This document shows positions 30,848 to 38,713 of a DNA stretch of 64,000 nucleotides, piece after piece. The DNA is from Alkalinema pantanalense (GTDB lineage: Bacteria; Cyanobacteriota; Cyanobacteriia; Leptolyngbyales; Leptolyngbyaceae): assembly GCF_050753345.1 (NCBI RefSeq), contig NZ_JBLZFX010000012.1, forward strand, positions 1-64,000, in the 5' to 3' direction. The notes beneath the pieces are model-generated. The model had not been told where the DNA came from. It searched no databases and worked only from the letters and a program-made list of their open reading frames with translations. The number at the start of each line of letters is the position of its first letter. The first letter of the stretch is position 1. The translations under genes were made by a program, and so were the position numbers.

Positions 30848-31003
30848 TTACCACCTCCCGCAAGATTCGTAATAGTCCCGTGTAGCTTCGATGTCTGCCA
30901 AAATCATCAAAGTGCTGGGGTCAATGTCTGCTTCTGAGAATTGATTGTATTCAAGAGATAGATCAGAATAGGTGCTACTCAGGCTGGTTATTAGAGTTTG
31001 CAT
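30848..31003 (-). CDS. 51-residue hypothetical protein upstream of Gp157 gene
   Basis: A small frame begins MQTLITSLSSTYSDLSLEYN, continues through SEADIDPSTLMILADIEATR and ends YYESCGRW. Its stop lies two bases before the Gp157 start, and the Gp157 ribosome-binding site GGAGGT is embedded in its last codons, so the two would be translated together. It is acidic and likely helical, with no known family. Small size makes the call uncertain. Confidence 0.55.
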   Translation of the reverse strand: MQTLITSLSSTYSDLSLEYNQFSEADIDPSTLMILADIEATRDYYESCGRW

Positions 31004-31169
31004 AGAAGGTAACCTTGATCACACTGCATGAACCAGCGCGATAGCGCCCTACATCTACGTTTGATAAGATCTCAGGAGATCAGCAGCCAAATTTTTGTAC
31101 CCGTTAAAATTTGTCTGTGCCTGAGAAAATGTTGTTACTCCTTAAGTAGCGTTAGCTGACCTTTGACGA

Positions 31170-32108
31170 TCAAAGTTCTAATTCTCGTGAACAATTTTTT
31201 AACAATTTTGATTCCTGTTCATTTTTTGCCTCATTTTTACTTTTTCTACTATTTTCTGTATTTAGTATCTGTGTAAATGATTTTGTTTCGATTCTAATTT
31301 CAGATGATGAACTAATAGATTGTTCAATGAGTTTTTTAATTGATTCATAATCTCGGCATGATTCATAATCTACTTCCCGGTATTTCTGCAAACCTGTAAA
31401 GGTGTAGGCTTTTCCTAAATGAGTTCCACTGAAGGCGATACCCTTTAATTCGTAGCTAATTCCCTTTATCTGGTCAGTCTGCTGATTACTGACTCGAACG
31501 TTAATTCCCTTCTGCTGCAATTGCTCAATCAACTGAGGCATGGTGAGCGAATATTGAGTGAGTTGATCGAGCGATCGCTGAAGTTGCACTCGCACACTGT
31601 CTTCACCCGTGCGAGCCAGTAATCGCTGTTCTCCAGTGGTAGGGCTACGGCTGATTTTTTCCTGGTTGGAGTGGAGCGATCGCAATCCATACTCCTGTTC
31701 TAACTGACGAATTGCGGCTTCACTGCGGTAATAGTCCCAGCTATCTGAAACTGTTGTGCTGTCCAAACGAATCCGGCTAGCGACAATGTGAGCATGATCA
31801 TGGCATGAATCGGTATGCTTCACCACCACATACTGATTCATGCCAAACCCCATTGTCTGGAGATAGTTCCAGGCAATTTCGTGCCAAGTATCATTATCCA
31901 GATGTTCCGTGGGCGGCAAACTCAGAGACGCATGGTAAACAACTCGATTTACCTTGGGATTGAGCCGCTGCGAAAACCGGAATTCGGCTGCCAGTTCCTG
32001 CACTGTCGTTCCTTCCATGTTGCTGCCAATAAAGACCGCTCCATCCTTGCCCAATAGGTAATAGAGCAGCTTACTGAAGCTCTGCCCTTTCATTTGTTTG
32101 CCAATCAC
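31170..32108 (-). CDS. MOBP-type relaxase (MobA/VirD2-like)
   Basis: 312 residues. The metal-binding motif reads HTDSCHDHAH (His98, Asp100, His103, His105), followed by SRI, as in relaxases that nick oriT and lead DNA transfer. The N-terminal segment FSKLLYYLLGKDG offers Tyr16 or Tyr17 as a possible catalytic residue. The C-terminal third is helical and charged. It overlaps the mobC-like gene by 4 bases (ATGA), the usual order for mobilizable plasmids. No primase or helicase domain is attached and no type IV secretion genes are seen, so the replicon is likely mobilizable rather than self-transmissible. Confidence 0.85.
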   Translation of the reverse strand: MIGKQMKGQSFSKLLYYLLGKDGAVFIGSNMEGTTVQELAAEFRFSQRLNPKVNRVVYHASLSLPPTEHLDNDTWHEIAWNYLQTMGFGMNQYVVVKHTDSCHDHAHIVASRIRLDSTTVSDSWDYYRSEAAIRQLEQEYGLRSLHSNQEKISRSPTTGEQRLLARTGEDSVRVQLQRSLDQLTQYSLTMPQLIEQLQQKGINVRVSNQQTDQIKGISYELKGIAFSGTHLGKAYTFTGLQKYREVDYESCRDYESIKKLIEQSISSSSEIRIETKSFTQILNTENSRKSKNEAKNEQESKLLKNCSRELEL

Positions 32109-32464
32109 GGGCCTACCTCAATTTCTATGATAGAGTCCAATTCCACTAATTCCCGACGCACCTGCCTGAGGAGAATTCTGGTTTGGTTCAGCAACTCGCG
32201 ATCGACCACGATCGCAGGTCTTCCAGAGTTAGGGCCAAGTGTTGCCCCTGCAATCTGACCCAGGCTGTTACTGATTTTGGTTAATTCCCAATAGGTCAAA
32301 CCAGCAATGCGAGTGACGCGGCGAGGGAGTTGATTGTTCAACGTCTTGGCACGAAATAATTCTGCCATCGTCAGGTTGTTCTCCGCTGCCATGCGGTATA
32401 CTTGCTCCTTCTCCTCAACGCTAAGGGAAATATGAAATTTAATTGGACGTTTTTGTGGGGACAT
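32105..32464 (-). CDS. MobC-like relaxosome accessory protein
   Basis: 119 residues. The N-terminus (KFHISLSVEEKEQVYRMAAE then NLTMAELFRAKTLN) fits a ribbon-helix-helix DNA-binding fold, followed by the LTYWELTKISNSLGQIA segment typical of MobC/BMRC proteins. It would bind oriT and load the relaxase encoded directly downstream (ATGA overlap). The region upstream of its start is the likely oriT. Confidence 0.8.
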   Translation of the reverse strand: MSPQKRPIKFHISLSVEEKEQVYRMAAENNLTMAELFRAKTLNNQLPRRVTRIAGLTYWELTKISNSLGQIAGATLGPNSGRPAIVVDRELLNQTRILLRQVRRELVELDSIIEIEVGP

Positions 32465-32917
32465 TTCAACAGGCCAGAAAGACGGCTATAAACCTAGCTT
32501 TGCCAGCCTTGAGCATTTTTGTTATCCTCCAGTTGGCGATCTCTTTTACGGCGATCGCAATGTCATATTTTATCTATGAGTAAACGAATATACACTCCAA
32601 CATGGCTTGCTCTCTGTCCTGCATTTTGAACAAGTGCTGGCATGCATTGGAACTATGTGTGGCGATGGTGGAAAGTCGTGAGACATCTGTGGATAGTTGT
32701 GAGCATTGGGTTTCAACAAGTCCAGACTATTGAGAACTCGATCGTCTCATTCGATGTGGAATTGTGGATGACGATGAATCATTGGGCAAAATTGCAGCAT
32801 AATGTGACGCTCTGTGGAACCAGGAATGCAAGTTGCGCCTTTTTATCCACCTGGATGAGGAGAGCTCCCGCAGGGCCCGCTAAGTTAAGGAAGCGTCAAC
32901 TTATCGATCAATCCACA
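32465..32917. other. Divergent region between mobC-like and actin-like genes, candidate oriT
   Basis: About 450 bases between a minus-strand mobilization operon and a plus-strand segregation operon. An open frame upstream of ATG 32918 exists but looks non-coding. Small repeats are visible: GGCGATC repeated at about 32,535 and 32,550, and TAAGTT (32881-32886) inverted as AACTTA (32898-32903). The nick site cannot be assigned by eye. Confidence 0.4.
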
Positions 32918-34048
32918 ATGGCTGACCTCACGTTGACTTTCGATCCAGGTTCTTCACTCAGTAAAGTGATCTACCACTTGCTGGATGGAACCCCTCGGTT
33001 ACTACTAATGGAGCCCGAAGTGATTCAGCTGAGCATACGTTCGATTGAGGCTCACCAAGTAACCAGAGGGAATCTTAATGTGGCTAGATCAAAGGATGAT
33101 GCTTGGTTACAATGTGGGCCAGGTGAGCAATGTCAGGTTATTGGCTATCTAGCCCGTCAGTTTTTGGCAACTGTGCGAATGAATGAGGTGAAATATGAGC
33201 GGGCATTATATAAAGTGCTAGCAGCAGTAGGCACGATCGCTCAAGAAACAAATTTACCCCGAAAGTTTTCTATCGCTCTTTCGGCCCTATTACCCTATGG
33301 TGAATATCAGAATGCCCAGCGGTTTCAACAACTTCTGAAGCAGCATCTCAAGCATTACCGCTTTCGCGGTGAACGCCTTCAAGTCAAACTCGAAACCTTT
33401 GAGTGCCGTCCAGAGGGCGGTGGATTGGCAATGGCACGGGTAACGCAGAAGGGGGCCGAATGGTTCCAGCAACAAACCCTGGCAGTGTTAATGTTTGGAC
33501 ACCGGAACACCAGCCTGTTGTTGTTTGAACGAGGAAAGCTAGCGATCGGCAACACAACCGATTTAGGCTTTCATCAACTAGTCGATAAAGTGTTACATCG
33601 CACATCGGGTCAAACTATAGACGTATTAACCAGTGCAATTTATAAGATCGGTAATCGGATTACGCCCACTAATTTAAAGATTCAAGACTTGCTAAAAACA
33701 CGATCGCCCACGGAGCAAGAATTGGAACGGGAACAGATTACCACCGCAATTTTAACTGCTAGAGAGGAATATTGGTCACGATTGCAGGACTGGTTAGATA
33801 CCGTTCTGCCAAATGCCACAGAGGTCATTATTTCAGGGGGTGGGGCTTTTTATCTTCATGATGAATTAGAAACGTATTTCAATCGAATTCCAACTTACTG
33901 GGGCACAGATTTACAACAACAGTTACAAGAGAAATTGGGACTGGACTATCGCTCGAACCATCTGGATATTGAGGCTTTGTCCTTTCGCATGGTAGACGTT
34001 TTTGGCCTGTATTGCGATTTTGTTGAACAGTTAGCGGAGGTGGCATGA
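32918..34048 (+). CDS. Actin-like ParM/StbA-type plasmid segregation protein
   Basis: 376 residues from ATG 32918 (MADLTLTFDPGSSLSKVIYH); the upstream open frame is not convincing. The start has the phosphate-1 loop of actin-fold proteins (FDPGSSLSKV). Later segments include LAVLMFGHRNTSLLLFERGK (phosphate-2-like strand) and EVIISGGGAFYLHDEL (adenosine motif). These proteins polymerise to push plasmid copies apart. The gene overlaps the next by 4 bases. No clear ribosome-binding site precedes the ATG, so the start carries some doubt. Confidence 0.75.
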   Translation: MADLTLTFDPGSSLSKVIYHLLDGTPRLLLMEPEVIQLSIRSIEAHQVTRGNLNVARSKDDAWLQCGPGEQCQVIGYLARQFLATVRMNEVKYERALYKVLAAVGTIAQETNLPRKFSIALSALLPYGEYQNAQRFQQLLKQHLKHYRFRGERLQVKLETFECRPEGGGLAMARVTQKGAEWFQQQTLAVLMFGHRNTSLLLFERGKLAIGNTTDLGFHQLVDKVLHRTSGQTIDVLTSAIYKIGNRITPTNLKIQDLLKTRSPTEQELEREQITTAILTAREEYWSRLQDWLDTVLPNATEVIISGGGAFYLHDELETYFNRIPTYWGTDLQQQLQEKLGLDYRSNHLDIEALSFRMVDVFGLYCDFVEQLAEVA

Positions 34049-34431
34049 ACGATATTCCCCCAACCTGCCGCAAACGTGAGGATTTCAGCTTTCGCTATTC
34101 ACCCTATACAGGCACACAAGACGGTGCATTAATGGCATTTCTGAAGAAAGGGGATGGAGTCAAACAAGGCAAAGAATTAATGTTGGAGTCTGTCAGAGCA
34201 TTTTGGATGGTAGCCGCTTGTCGATCGGAAGGACTATTGAGCCAAGAAGAGTTACATCAACTGGGACTGAACTGCTGCCGTGCTTTGGAGCGTCAAGTAG
34301 ATTACATCCGGGAATGTTTACAGTTGCCAATTCCATCTACAGAATCTTCAACGATCTCACCCACAAAGGGCGATCACCAAAATGGCAGCATCAAGCCTGT
34401 TGAACGGGCGACCCGAACCATGTGGCAATAG
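34045..34431 (+). CDS. Small partner protein of the actin-like gene
   Basis: 128 residues, overlapping the actin-like gene (ATGA). I do not recognise a named family. Residues about 35-95 are helical (GKELMLESVRAFWMVAACRS, then LSQEELHQLGLNCCRALERQ) and the C-terminus is polar and Ser/Thr-rich. The position right after a ParM-like gene suggests a ParR/StbB-like adaptor linking filament to DNA; no clear ribbon-helix-helix motif supports it. Confidence 0.65.
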   Translation: MNDIPPTCRKREDFSFRYSPYTGTQDGALMAFLKKGDGVKQGKELMLESVRAFWMVAACRSEGLLSQEELHQLGLNCCRALERQVDYIRECLQLPIPSTESSTISPTKGDHQNGSIKPVERATRTMWQ

Positions 34432-34442
34432 GAGAGAGCATT

Positions 34443-35273
34443 ATGGCAATCATTCATTTTATCGATGGTGAAAAAGGCGGTGTCGGTAAATCTCTATTTG
34501 CTCGCGTGATGGTGCAATATTGCATTGATCGCCAGTTATCTCATGTGTTGGTAGAAGCCGATCGCAGCAATCCTGATGTCGGTGACATCTACCCTACAGG
34601 CTGTGAACGAGCAATTTTTAGCGAAGCCGAACGTAAAGCCTACGATGCCGATCGCATCTTTGATCTGGCAATTAAAACTCCAGTCATTGTGAATCTTCCT
34701 GCCCAAGTTTTTCCAGCCGTTACCGATTGGATTGAACGTAATGGAGTACTGGAGATGGGCACACAGCATGGGGTCAGTATTTGCAAGTGGTTTATTTGCA
34801 CCGGCGGATATGACAGTGTGCAGCTTTTCATTCAATCCCTAAAACAGTTCGACAGAAAAGTCCAACACGTCTTTGTCCGTAATTGGGGACTGTGCGACGA
34901 CTGGTCACACCTAGAGGACAGAGATGAATTACAACAACTCCTAGCAAAGCAACAAACTCCTATCATTGATTTCCCCAAATTTAGCTACAGAGAACGGGAT
35001 TATCTGGATGCCAAACGGATATCCTTTTCCGCAGGGAGAGAAAGCAGTGACTTGGGAGTTTTAGGTAAGCAGCGACTTCATACCTTCCTTAAGAATGCCT
35101 ATCAGGCGATCGATCAAGCCAAGCTCTGGAAACTCACACCGTCGGAAGTCAGTCTTTCAAAGACAGCTGAGATTGAGGATGAAGTCACCAGTAAAGTCGC
35201 TATGAAAACGGCTACATCGGTAGTGAGCAGCTCTAAATCCCGTAGTAGCAAACGTTCCAGCCCAGGGAGGTGA
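34443..35273 (+). CDS. MobD-like P-loop ATPase
   Basis: 276 residues from ATG 34443, with AGGAGAG upstream. The start IHFIDGEKGGVGKSLFARVM has a deviant Walker A with its signature Lys. VLVEADRSNPDVGDIYP corresponds to Walker A'. Unlike ParA, the body has an FDLAIKTPVIVNLPAQ segment and lacks a typical partition region, resembling MobD-type proteins of cyanobacterial mobilization/segregation loci. The C-terminal 60 residues are Ser/Lys-rich and probably disordered. It follows the actin-like pair and precedes two envelope-linked genes on the same strand. Confidence 0.7.
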   Translation: MAIIHFIDGEKGGVGKSLFARVMVQYCIDRQLSHVLVEADRSNPDVGDIYPTGCERAIFSEAERKAYDADRIFDLAIKTPVIVNLPAQVFPAVTDWIERNGVLEMGTQHGVSICKWFICTGGYDSVQLFIQSLKQFDRKVQHVFVRNWGLCDDWSHLEDRDELQQLLAKQQTPIIDFPKFSYRERDYLDAKRISFSAGRESSDLGVLGKQRLHTFLKNAYQAIDQAKLWKLTPSEVSLSKTAEIEDEVTSKVAMKTATSVVSSSKSRSSKRSSPGR

Positions 35274-35279
35274 GGATTT

Positions 35280-36068
35280 ATGACCCATTCTGGTCAGGTA
35301 GAAGAACCTTTAGATTTGGATGATGATTTTCTGGCATCCATGGCGGCTAGGGGCAAAGGGCTAAACCGGATTCCCTACCCAACCCTGCTCGATCTGGCTA
35401 TTCGGGGGAAGGATGATTCCTTTAAGGCCAGAGTGTGGGAAATTGTAGTGCAAACGGGAATTGACCCGGACGACCCAGCCTTCTTGATGCTGGTTGCAAC
35501 TGGTAGGCTCGAGGTGCTGTTGGAAGACAGTCCCAAAGAAATGGAGGAGATGTTTGATCAGTGGCAAATGCAACTCTATGATCGGCTCCAAACCTATGAA
35601 AAGGTCGCGATCAAGGGGCATCAAAAGGCGATCGCCCAAACCGTTTCTGCCCTGATTCGTCGTACCGAGTTTGAACGAGCTATTCACTCAGTTCCCTCAT
35701 TGATCGCAGCCGGAGTATTGCTCCTCATTACAGCCGGACTAGGAGCGCTCTTGGGCATTGTGGGCATTGGCTGGCAGCAAGCCAGTCGCCCAAGGGATCC
35801 CACTGGCCCTCGCCAATTAACGTTAGAACAAGCCAAGGCATTAGACTGGGCAACCAGTACCGAGGGACTATTTGCCCGGAGTCTAATCAACTGGAATCAG
35901 GATTTATTGAGCCGCGATCGTAATGGTCAGCTCGTTTGCACCAATGAAGTGAAACGCTTGGGGGTCACTCTGGAAATGCGACCCAATCAAAAAGCGACTG
36001 CTGGCTTCTGCACATTATGGGTTCAGCCTCCTAATCAGCGTGAATTTGCACTGGTTCAAGGAAACTGA
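35280..36068 (+). CDS. Single-span membrane protein of cyanobacterial plasmids (DUF6753-like)
   Basis: 262 residues, starting 6 bases after the MobD-like gene. An acidic N-terminus leads to a helical region (about 85-140). A hydrophobic segment follows at about 140-163 (SLIAAGVLLLITAGLGALLG) and then a C-terminal domain with Cys near 220 and 244. It resembles proteins encoded beside relaxase and MobD genes on cyanobacterial plasmids (DUF6753, from memory). It may anchor the segregation or transfer complex to the membrane; this is inference. Confidence 0.6.
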   Translation: MTHSGQVEEPLDLDDDFLASMAARGKGLNRIPYPTLLDLAIRGKDDSFKARVWEIVVQTGIDPDDPAFLMLVATGRLEVLLEDSPKEMEEMFDQWQMQLYDRLQTYEKVAIKGHQKAIAQTVSALIRRTEFERAIHSVPSLIAAGVLLLITAGLGALLGIVGIGWQQASRPRDPTGPRQLTLEQAKALDWATSTEGLFARSLINWNQDLLSRDRNGQLVCTNEVKRLGVTLEMRPNQKATAGFCTLWVQPPNQREFALVQGN

Positions 36069-36099
36069 TCCGCTATCCAAAAATGGAGGGGATTTACCA

Positions 36100-36636
36100 A
36101 TGGGAACTTGTGAAACGATTCAATTCTGGACAGTTCTGATATTAATCGGGTTAATTGCCGTGGGTTGTACGCCTCGCACAACCACAGGAACTCGCAATGA
36201 AGCCTCTCAAGCACAAAATCCTGCAATCCCAGAATATCCACCACTGTATAACGTAGATGTGAAGGTCTGCGGCAACATTATTGCGCCCTTGAAGGATGGA
36301 AAACGTTGCATTACAACTCAGCTCCAACTTTGGGGGCCAGTCGGAGCAGCTAAGCTGGTTCAGACTGGGGTTTCTCTACCATCGGTATCTGCTGTGCAGC
36401 ATAAGGTTGCGATCGCCTCCGCAGGTTGCTACCCAGCGTACTCCCAGCCCTCACAAGAACAGTTTTACTGGGCAGACACGATTATCCAGGTTAACCGGGG
36501 CGGGGAAACGACTATCGAAGTAAAACCCACTCAACTCGCCAACCAGGAAGTTCATGAATTGCTGACTGGGAAGCTTGCAAATCCCAGGGTTTCAACGTTC
36601 AGCGGCGTTAGTTGTGAACCTGCACCCGTCAATTGA
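36100..36636 (+). CDS. Predicted lipoprotein
   Basis: 178 residues from ATG 36100, preceded by GGAGG with 10-base spacing. A hydrophobic stretch (FWTVLILIGLIAVGC) ends in a lipobox with Cys23, so it should be lipid-anchored outside the cytoplasmic membrane. The mature part has conserved-looking Cys residues (VKVCGNI, RCITT, AGCYPAY, VSCEPAP) and no known domain. It follows the membrane protein closely and is probably the last gene of this plasmid operon; a palindromic repeat lies 17 bases after its stop. Confidence 0.7.
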   Translation: MGTCETIQFWTVLILIGLIAVGCTPRTTTGTRNEASQAQNPAIPEYPPLYNVDVKVCGNIIAPLKDGKRCITTQLQLWGPVGAAKLVQTGVSLPSVSAVQHKVAIASAGCYPAYSQPSQEQFYWADTIIQVNRGGETTIEVKPTQLANQEVHELLTGKLANPRVSTFSGVSCEPAPVN

Positions 36637-36652
36637 CATTGAGCGTCTTAGC

Positions 36653-36679
36653 AATTGTCCAAGACCGCTTGGACAATTA
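36653..36679 (+). repeat. 27-bp palindromic repeat, copy 1
   Basis: Arms AATTGTCCAAG and its exact complement form an 11-bp stem with loop ACCG. An identical 27-bp copy lies at 37870-37896, on the other side of the DUF1016 gene. It could be a terminator of the upstream operon, but no T-run follows. Confidence 0.85.
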
Positions 36680-36792
36680 AGGGTTAGATGAGTTTATAGC
36701 TTTGTTTTGCCTCCTGTTACCTCAAATAATCGAACCGATCGCACGGTATAGTAGAGTCTGGATTAGGCTCTCTGTACTGGTTTGTGAAAGGC

Positions 36793-37851
36793 ATGGCAAG
36801 TAATTTGTCTCCAGATAGCTACGATCGCTTTTTGGACGATCTCAAGGAATGGATTCAGAGTGCCCAACTACGAGCCGCGACGGCTGTCAACCGGGAGCTC
36901 GTCATGTTGTATTGGAGAATTGGACGTGCCATTCTGGCTAAACAACAGCAGGAAGGTTGGGGCACGAAGGTCATTGAACGCTTATCGAAAGATTTAAAAC
37001 ATGTCTTTCCTGAGATGAAAGGCTTCTCCCGTTCTAATTTGCTCTATATGCGAGCTTTTGCCCAGTCTTTTCCGGATGAAACCGTGATTCTGGCTGTCAT
37101 GGGACAAATTACCTGGTACCACAACATTGCTTTGCTAGACAAGCTCAAAACCAATGAAGAACGGTTATGGTATGCCCAGAAGACGATCGAACATGGCTGG
37201 AGCCGCAATGCCCTGGTGCACCAAATTGAGAGCGGGTTATATCAGCGGGTTGGGAATGCCGTTAATAACTTTGACCATACCTTACCCCAAAGCCAATCGG
37301 ATCTGGCCCGCCAGATTTTGAAAAGTCCCTACAATTTTGAATTTTTGGAACTGGCGGAAGCGGCCCAAGAGCGGGATTTTGAACGAGCACTCGTAGATCA
37401 TATCCGGGATTTCTTGCTGGAATTGGGCGTAGGCTTTTCCTTTCTGGGCAGCCAGTATTCGCTGGAGGTGGGCGGCAAGGAATATAAACTTGATCTGCTC
37501 TTCTACCACGTCAAACTGCATTGCTATGTGGTCATTGATCTAAAAATGGTGGAGTTTGAGCCGGAGTTTTCGGGCAAGATGAGTTTTTACATTGCGGCGG
37601 TGGATGACCTATTGCGGAGTGAGATGGATAATCCAACGATCGGGATTGTTCTATGCAAGTCTAAAAACAAGGCAACCGTCGAATATGCTTTGCGCTATAT
37701 TCAGCACCCAGTGGGTGTCGCCACCTATCGGCTGAAGGACACATTACCAGAACCGCTCCAGGGCAGTTTGCCCAGTATTGAGCAACTTGAAATGGAGTTA
37801 AACACCTTATCCGTAGAGGCTCGCACAGACTCAGCAGAGGGAGACAATTAA
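36793..37851 (+). CDS. DUF1016 / YhcG-type PD-(D/E)XK nuclease
   Basis: 352 residues from ATG 36793; a GTG 9 bases earlier is possible. The N-terminal DUF1016_N domain (about 10-150) includes ELVMLYWRIGRAIL and MKGFSRSNLLYMRAF. The C-terminal nuclease domain (about 190-325) has YKLDLLFYH and VVIDLKMVEFEPEFSGKM, giving the D...D-x-K core. YhcG proteins are associated with restriction systems and mobile DNA. The gene stands alone between two identical 27-bp palindromic repeats, so it may be a movable cassette. Confidence 0.9.
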   Translation: MASNLSPDSYDRFLDDLKEWIQSAQLRAATAVNRELVMLYWRIGRAILAKQQQEGWGTKVIERLSKDLKHVFPEMKGFSRSNLLYMRAFAQSFPDETVILAVMGQITWYHNIALLDKLKTNEERLWYAQKTIEHGWSRNALVHQIESGLYQRVGNAVNNFDHTLPQSQSDLARQILKSPYNFEFLELAEAAQERDFERALVDHIRDFLLELGVGFSFLGSQYSLEVGGKEYKLDLLFYHVKLHCYVVIDLKMVEFEPEFSGKMSFYIAAVDDLLRSEMDNPTIGIVLCKSKNKATVEYALRYIQHPVGVATYRLKDTLPEPLQGSLPSIEQLEMELNTLSVEARTDSAEGDN

Positions 37852-37869
37852 ACTTCAATAGAAAGAAAT

Positions 37870-37896
37870 AATTGTCCAAGACCGCTTGGACAATTA
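37870..37896. repeat. 27-bp palindromic repeat, copy 2
   Basis: Same sequence as copy 1 (arm AATTGTCCAAG, loop ACCG); here the stem extends to 12 bp. It lies 18 bases after the DUF1016 stop and its last three bases supply the stop codon of the convergent Uma2 gene. It may end transcription of both genes. Confidence 0.85.
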
Positions 37897-38514
37897 GCAG
37901 GTCTTGGGCTTAACTGGATGGGATTCCAGCAGTGTTTGAGCAGCTTTGATTCTGGAAGTTTCCCCGATCAGAATGCAATCTGACAGCACTTGGAGATCGA
38001 TCGAGGCAAGCCCCGGAATCCGACTGTGGGTCACTTTTTCGGGGTTGCCAGACTGGAGGTGGTAAACCGTCAGGACGCCATCTTCCCACATCCATACTTC
38101 ATGGACTCCTAGTGCTCCATAGCGCTCTAATTTTGAGGCATCACCACTGGTGAAATTGACTTCGATCGCCAGTTTAAATCCCTCAATCTCGTAAGATTCA
38201 TCCGCTTCAGCGGCAGCAATCCCTTCCTTTTCCTGGGTCATTGACCCTGTTGGCTTGAACTCAATGCCCCAATTGAACAGAAACGTCTCAATCAGAAAGC
38301 CAATAATGCTTTTGAACAACTCGTGGGCTTCACCGGGCATCAGAATCTCTATGGTACCGTTGTAATAAAACAGTCTGACCCCACGGGTGTTCTCAAACCC
38401 CTTTTGCAGATGTTTAAACTGCTCCCAGGTTCTTCCCCATTGAACCGTGCGGATATCTCCTTGACTAGTTTCAACTCGAATGGGTGAAGGGCTTTGGGCG
38501 ACTGTCATGGGCAT
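37894..38514 (-). CDS. Uma2 family (DUF820) nuclease-like protein
   Basis: 206 residues. Typical Uma2 features: a start with TWEQFKHLQKGFENTRGVRL, IEILMPGEAHE, FKLAIEVNFTSG (the PD-(D/E)XK core) and ERYGALGVHEVWMWEDG near the end. Cyanobacteria have dozens of these genes, many in transposon-like settings, and their role is not settled. The stop codon lies in the second copy of the 27-bp palindromic repeat, so the extreme C-terminus may have been altered by that repeat. Confidence 0.9.
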   Translation of the reverse strand: MPMTVAQSPSPIRVETSQGDIRTVQWGRTWEQFKHLQKGFENTRGVRLFYYNGTIEILMPGEAHELFKSIIGFLIETFLFNWGIEFKPTGSMTQEKEGIAAAEADESYEIEGFKLAIEVNFTSGDASKLERYGALGVHEVWMWEDGVLTVYHLQSGNPEKVTHSRIPGLASIDLQVLSDCILIGETSRIKAAQTLLESHPVKPKTC

Positions 38515-38640
38515 TGTTGAAGGCTAACTACTATCTATCATATCTAGCGGGGAAGCGATCGTTTCAGGCATAAGAATATTGCCCTGGGTGCAGCGGCATC
38601 CAGCAGGCACTGCCTTTGTTACCTCCAACTGGTCATGGAG

Positions 38641-38679
38641 AGAAAAAAGAACCCTGCATCAGTCCAACTCATGCAGGGT
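38641..38679 (-). terminator. Intrinsic terminator of the Asp-tail gene
   Basis: On the minus strand, ACCCTGCAT (from 38679) pairs with ATGCAGGGT (ending 38651), an 11-base loop between them, followed by TTCTTTTTT. It lies 35 bases after the stop of the 210-residue minus-strand gene. A textbook Rho-independent terminator. Confidence 0.85.
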
Positions 38680-38713
38680 GAGCAATCAGGTAGTGAGCAA
38701 GGCTGAATGGAGA

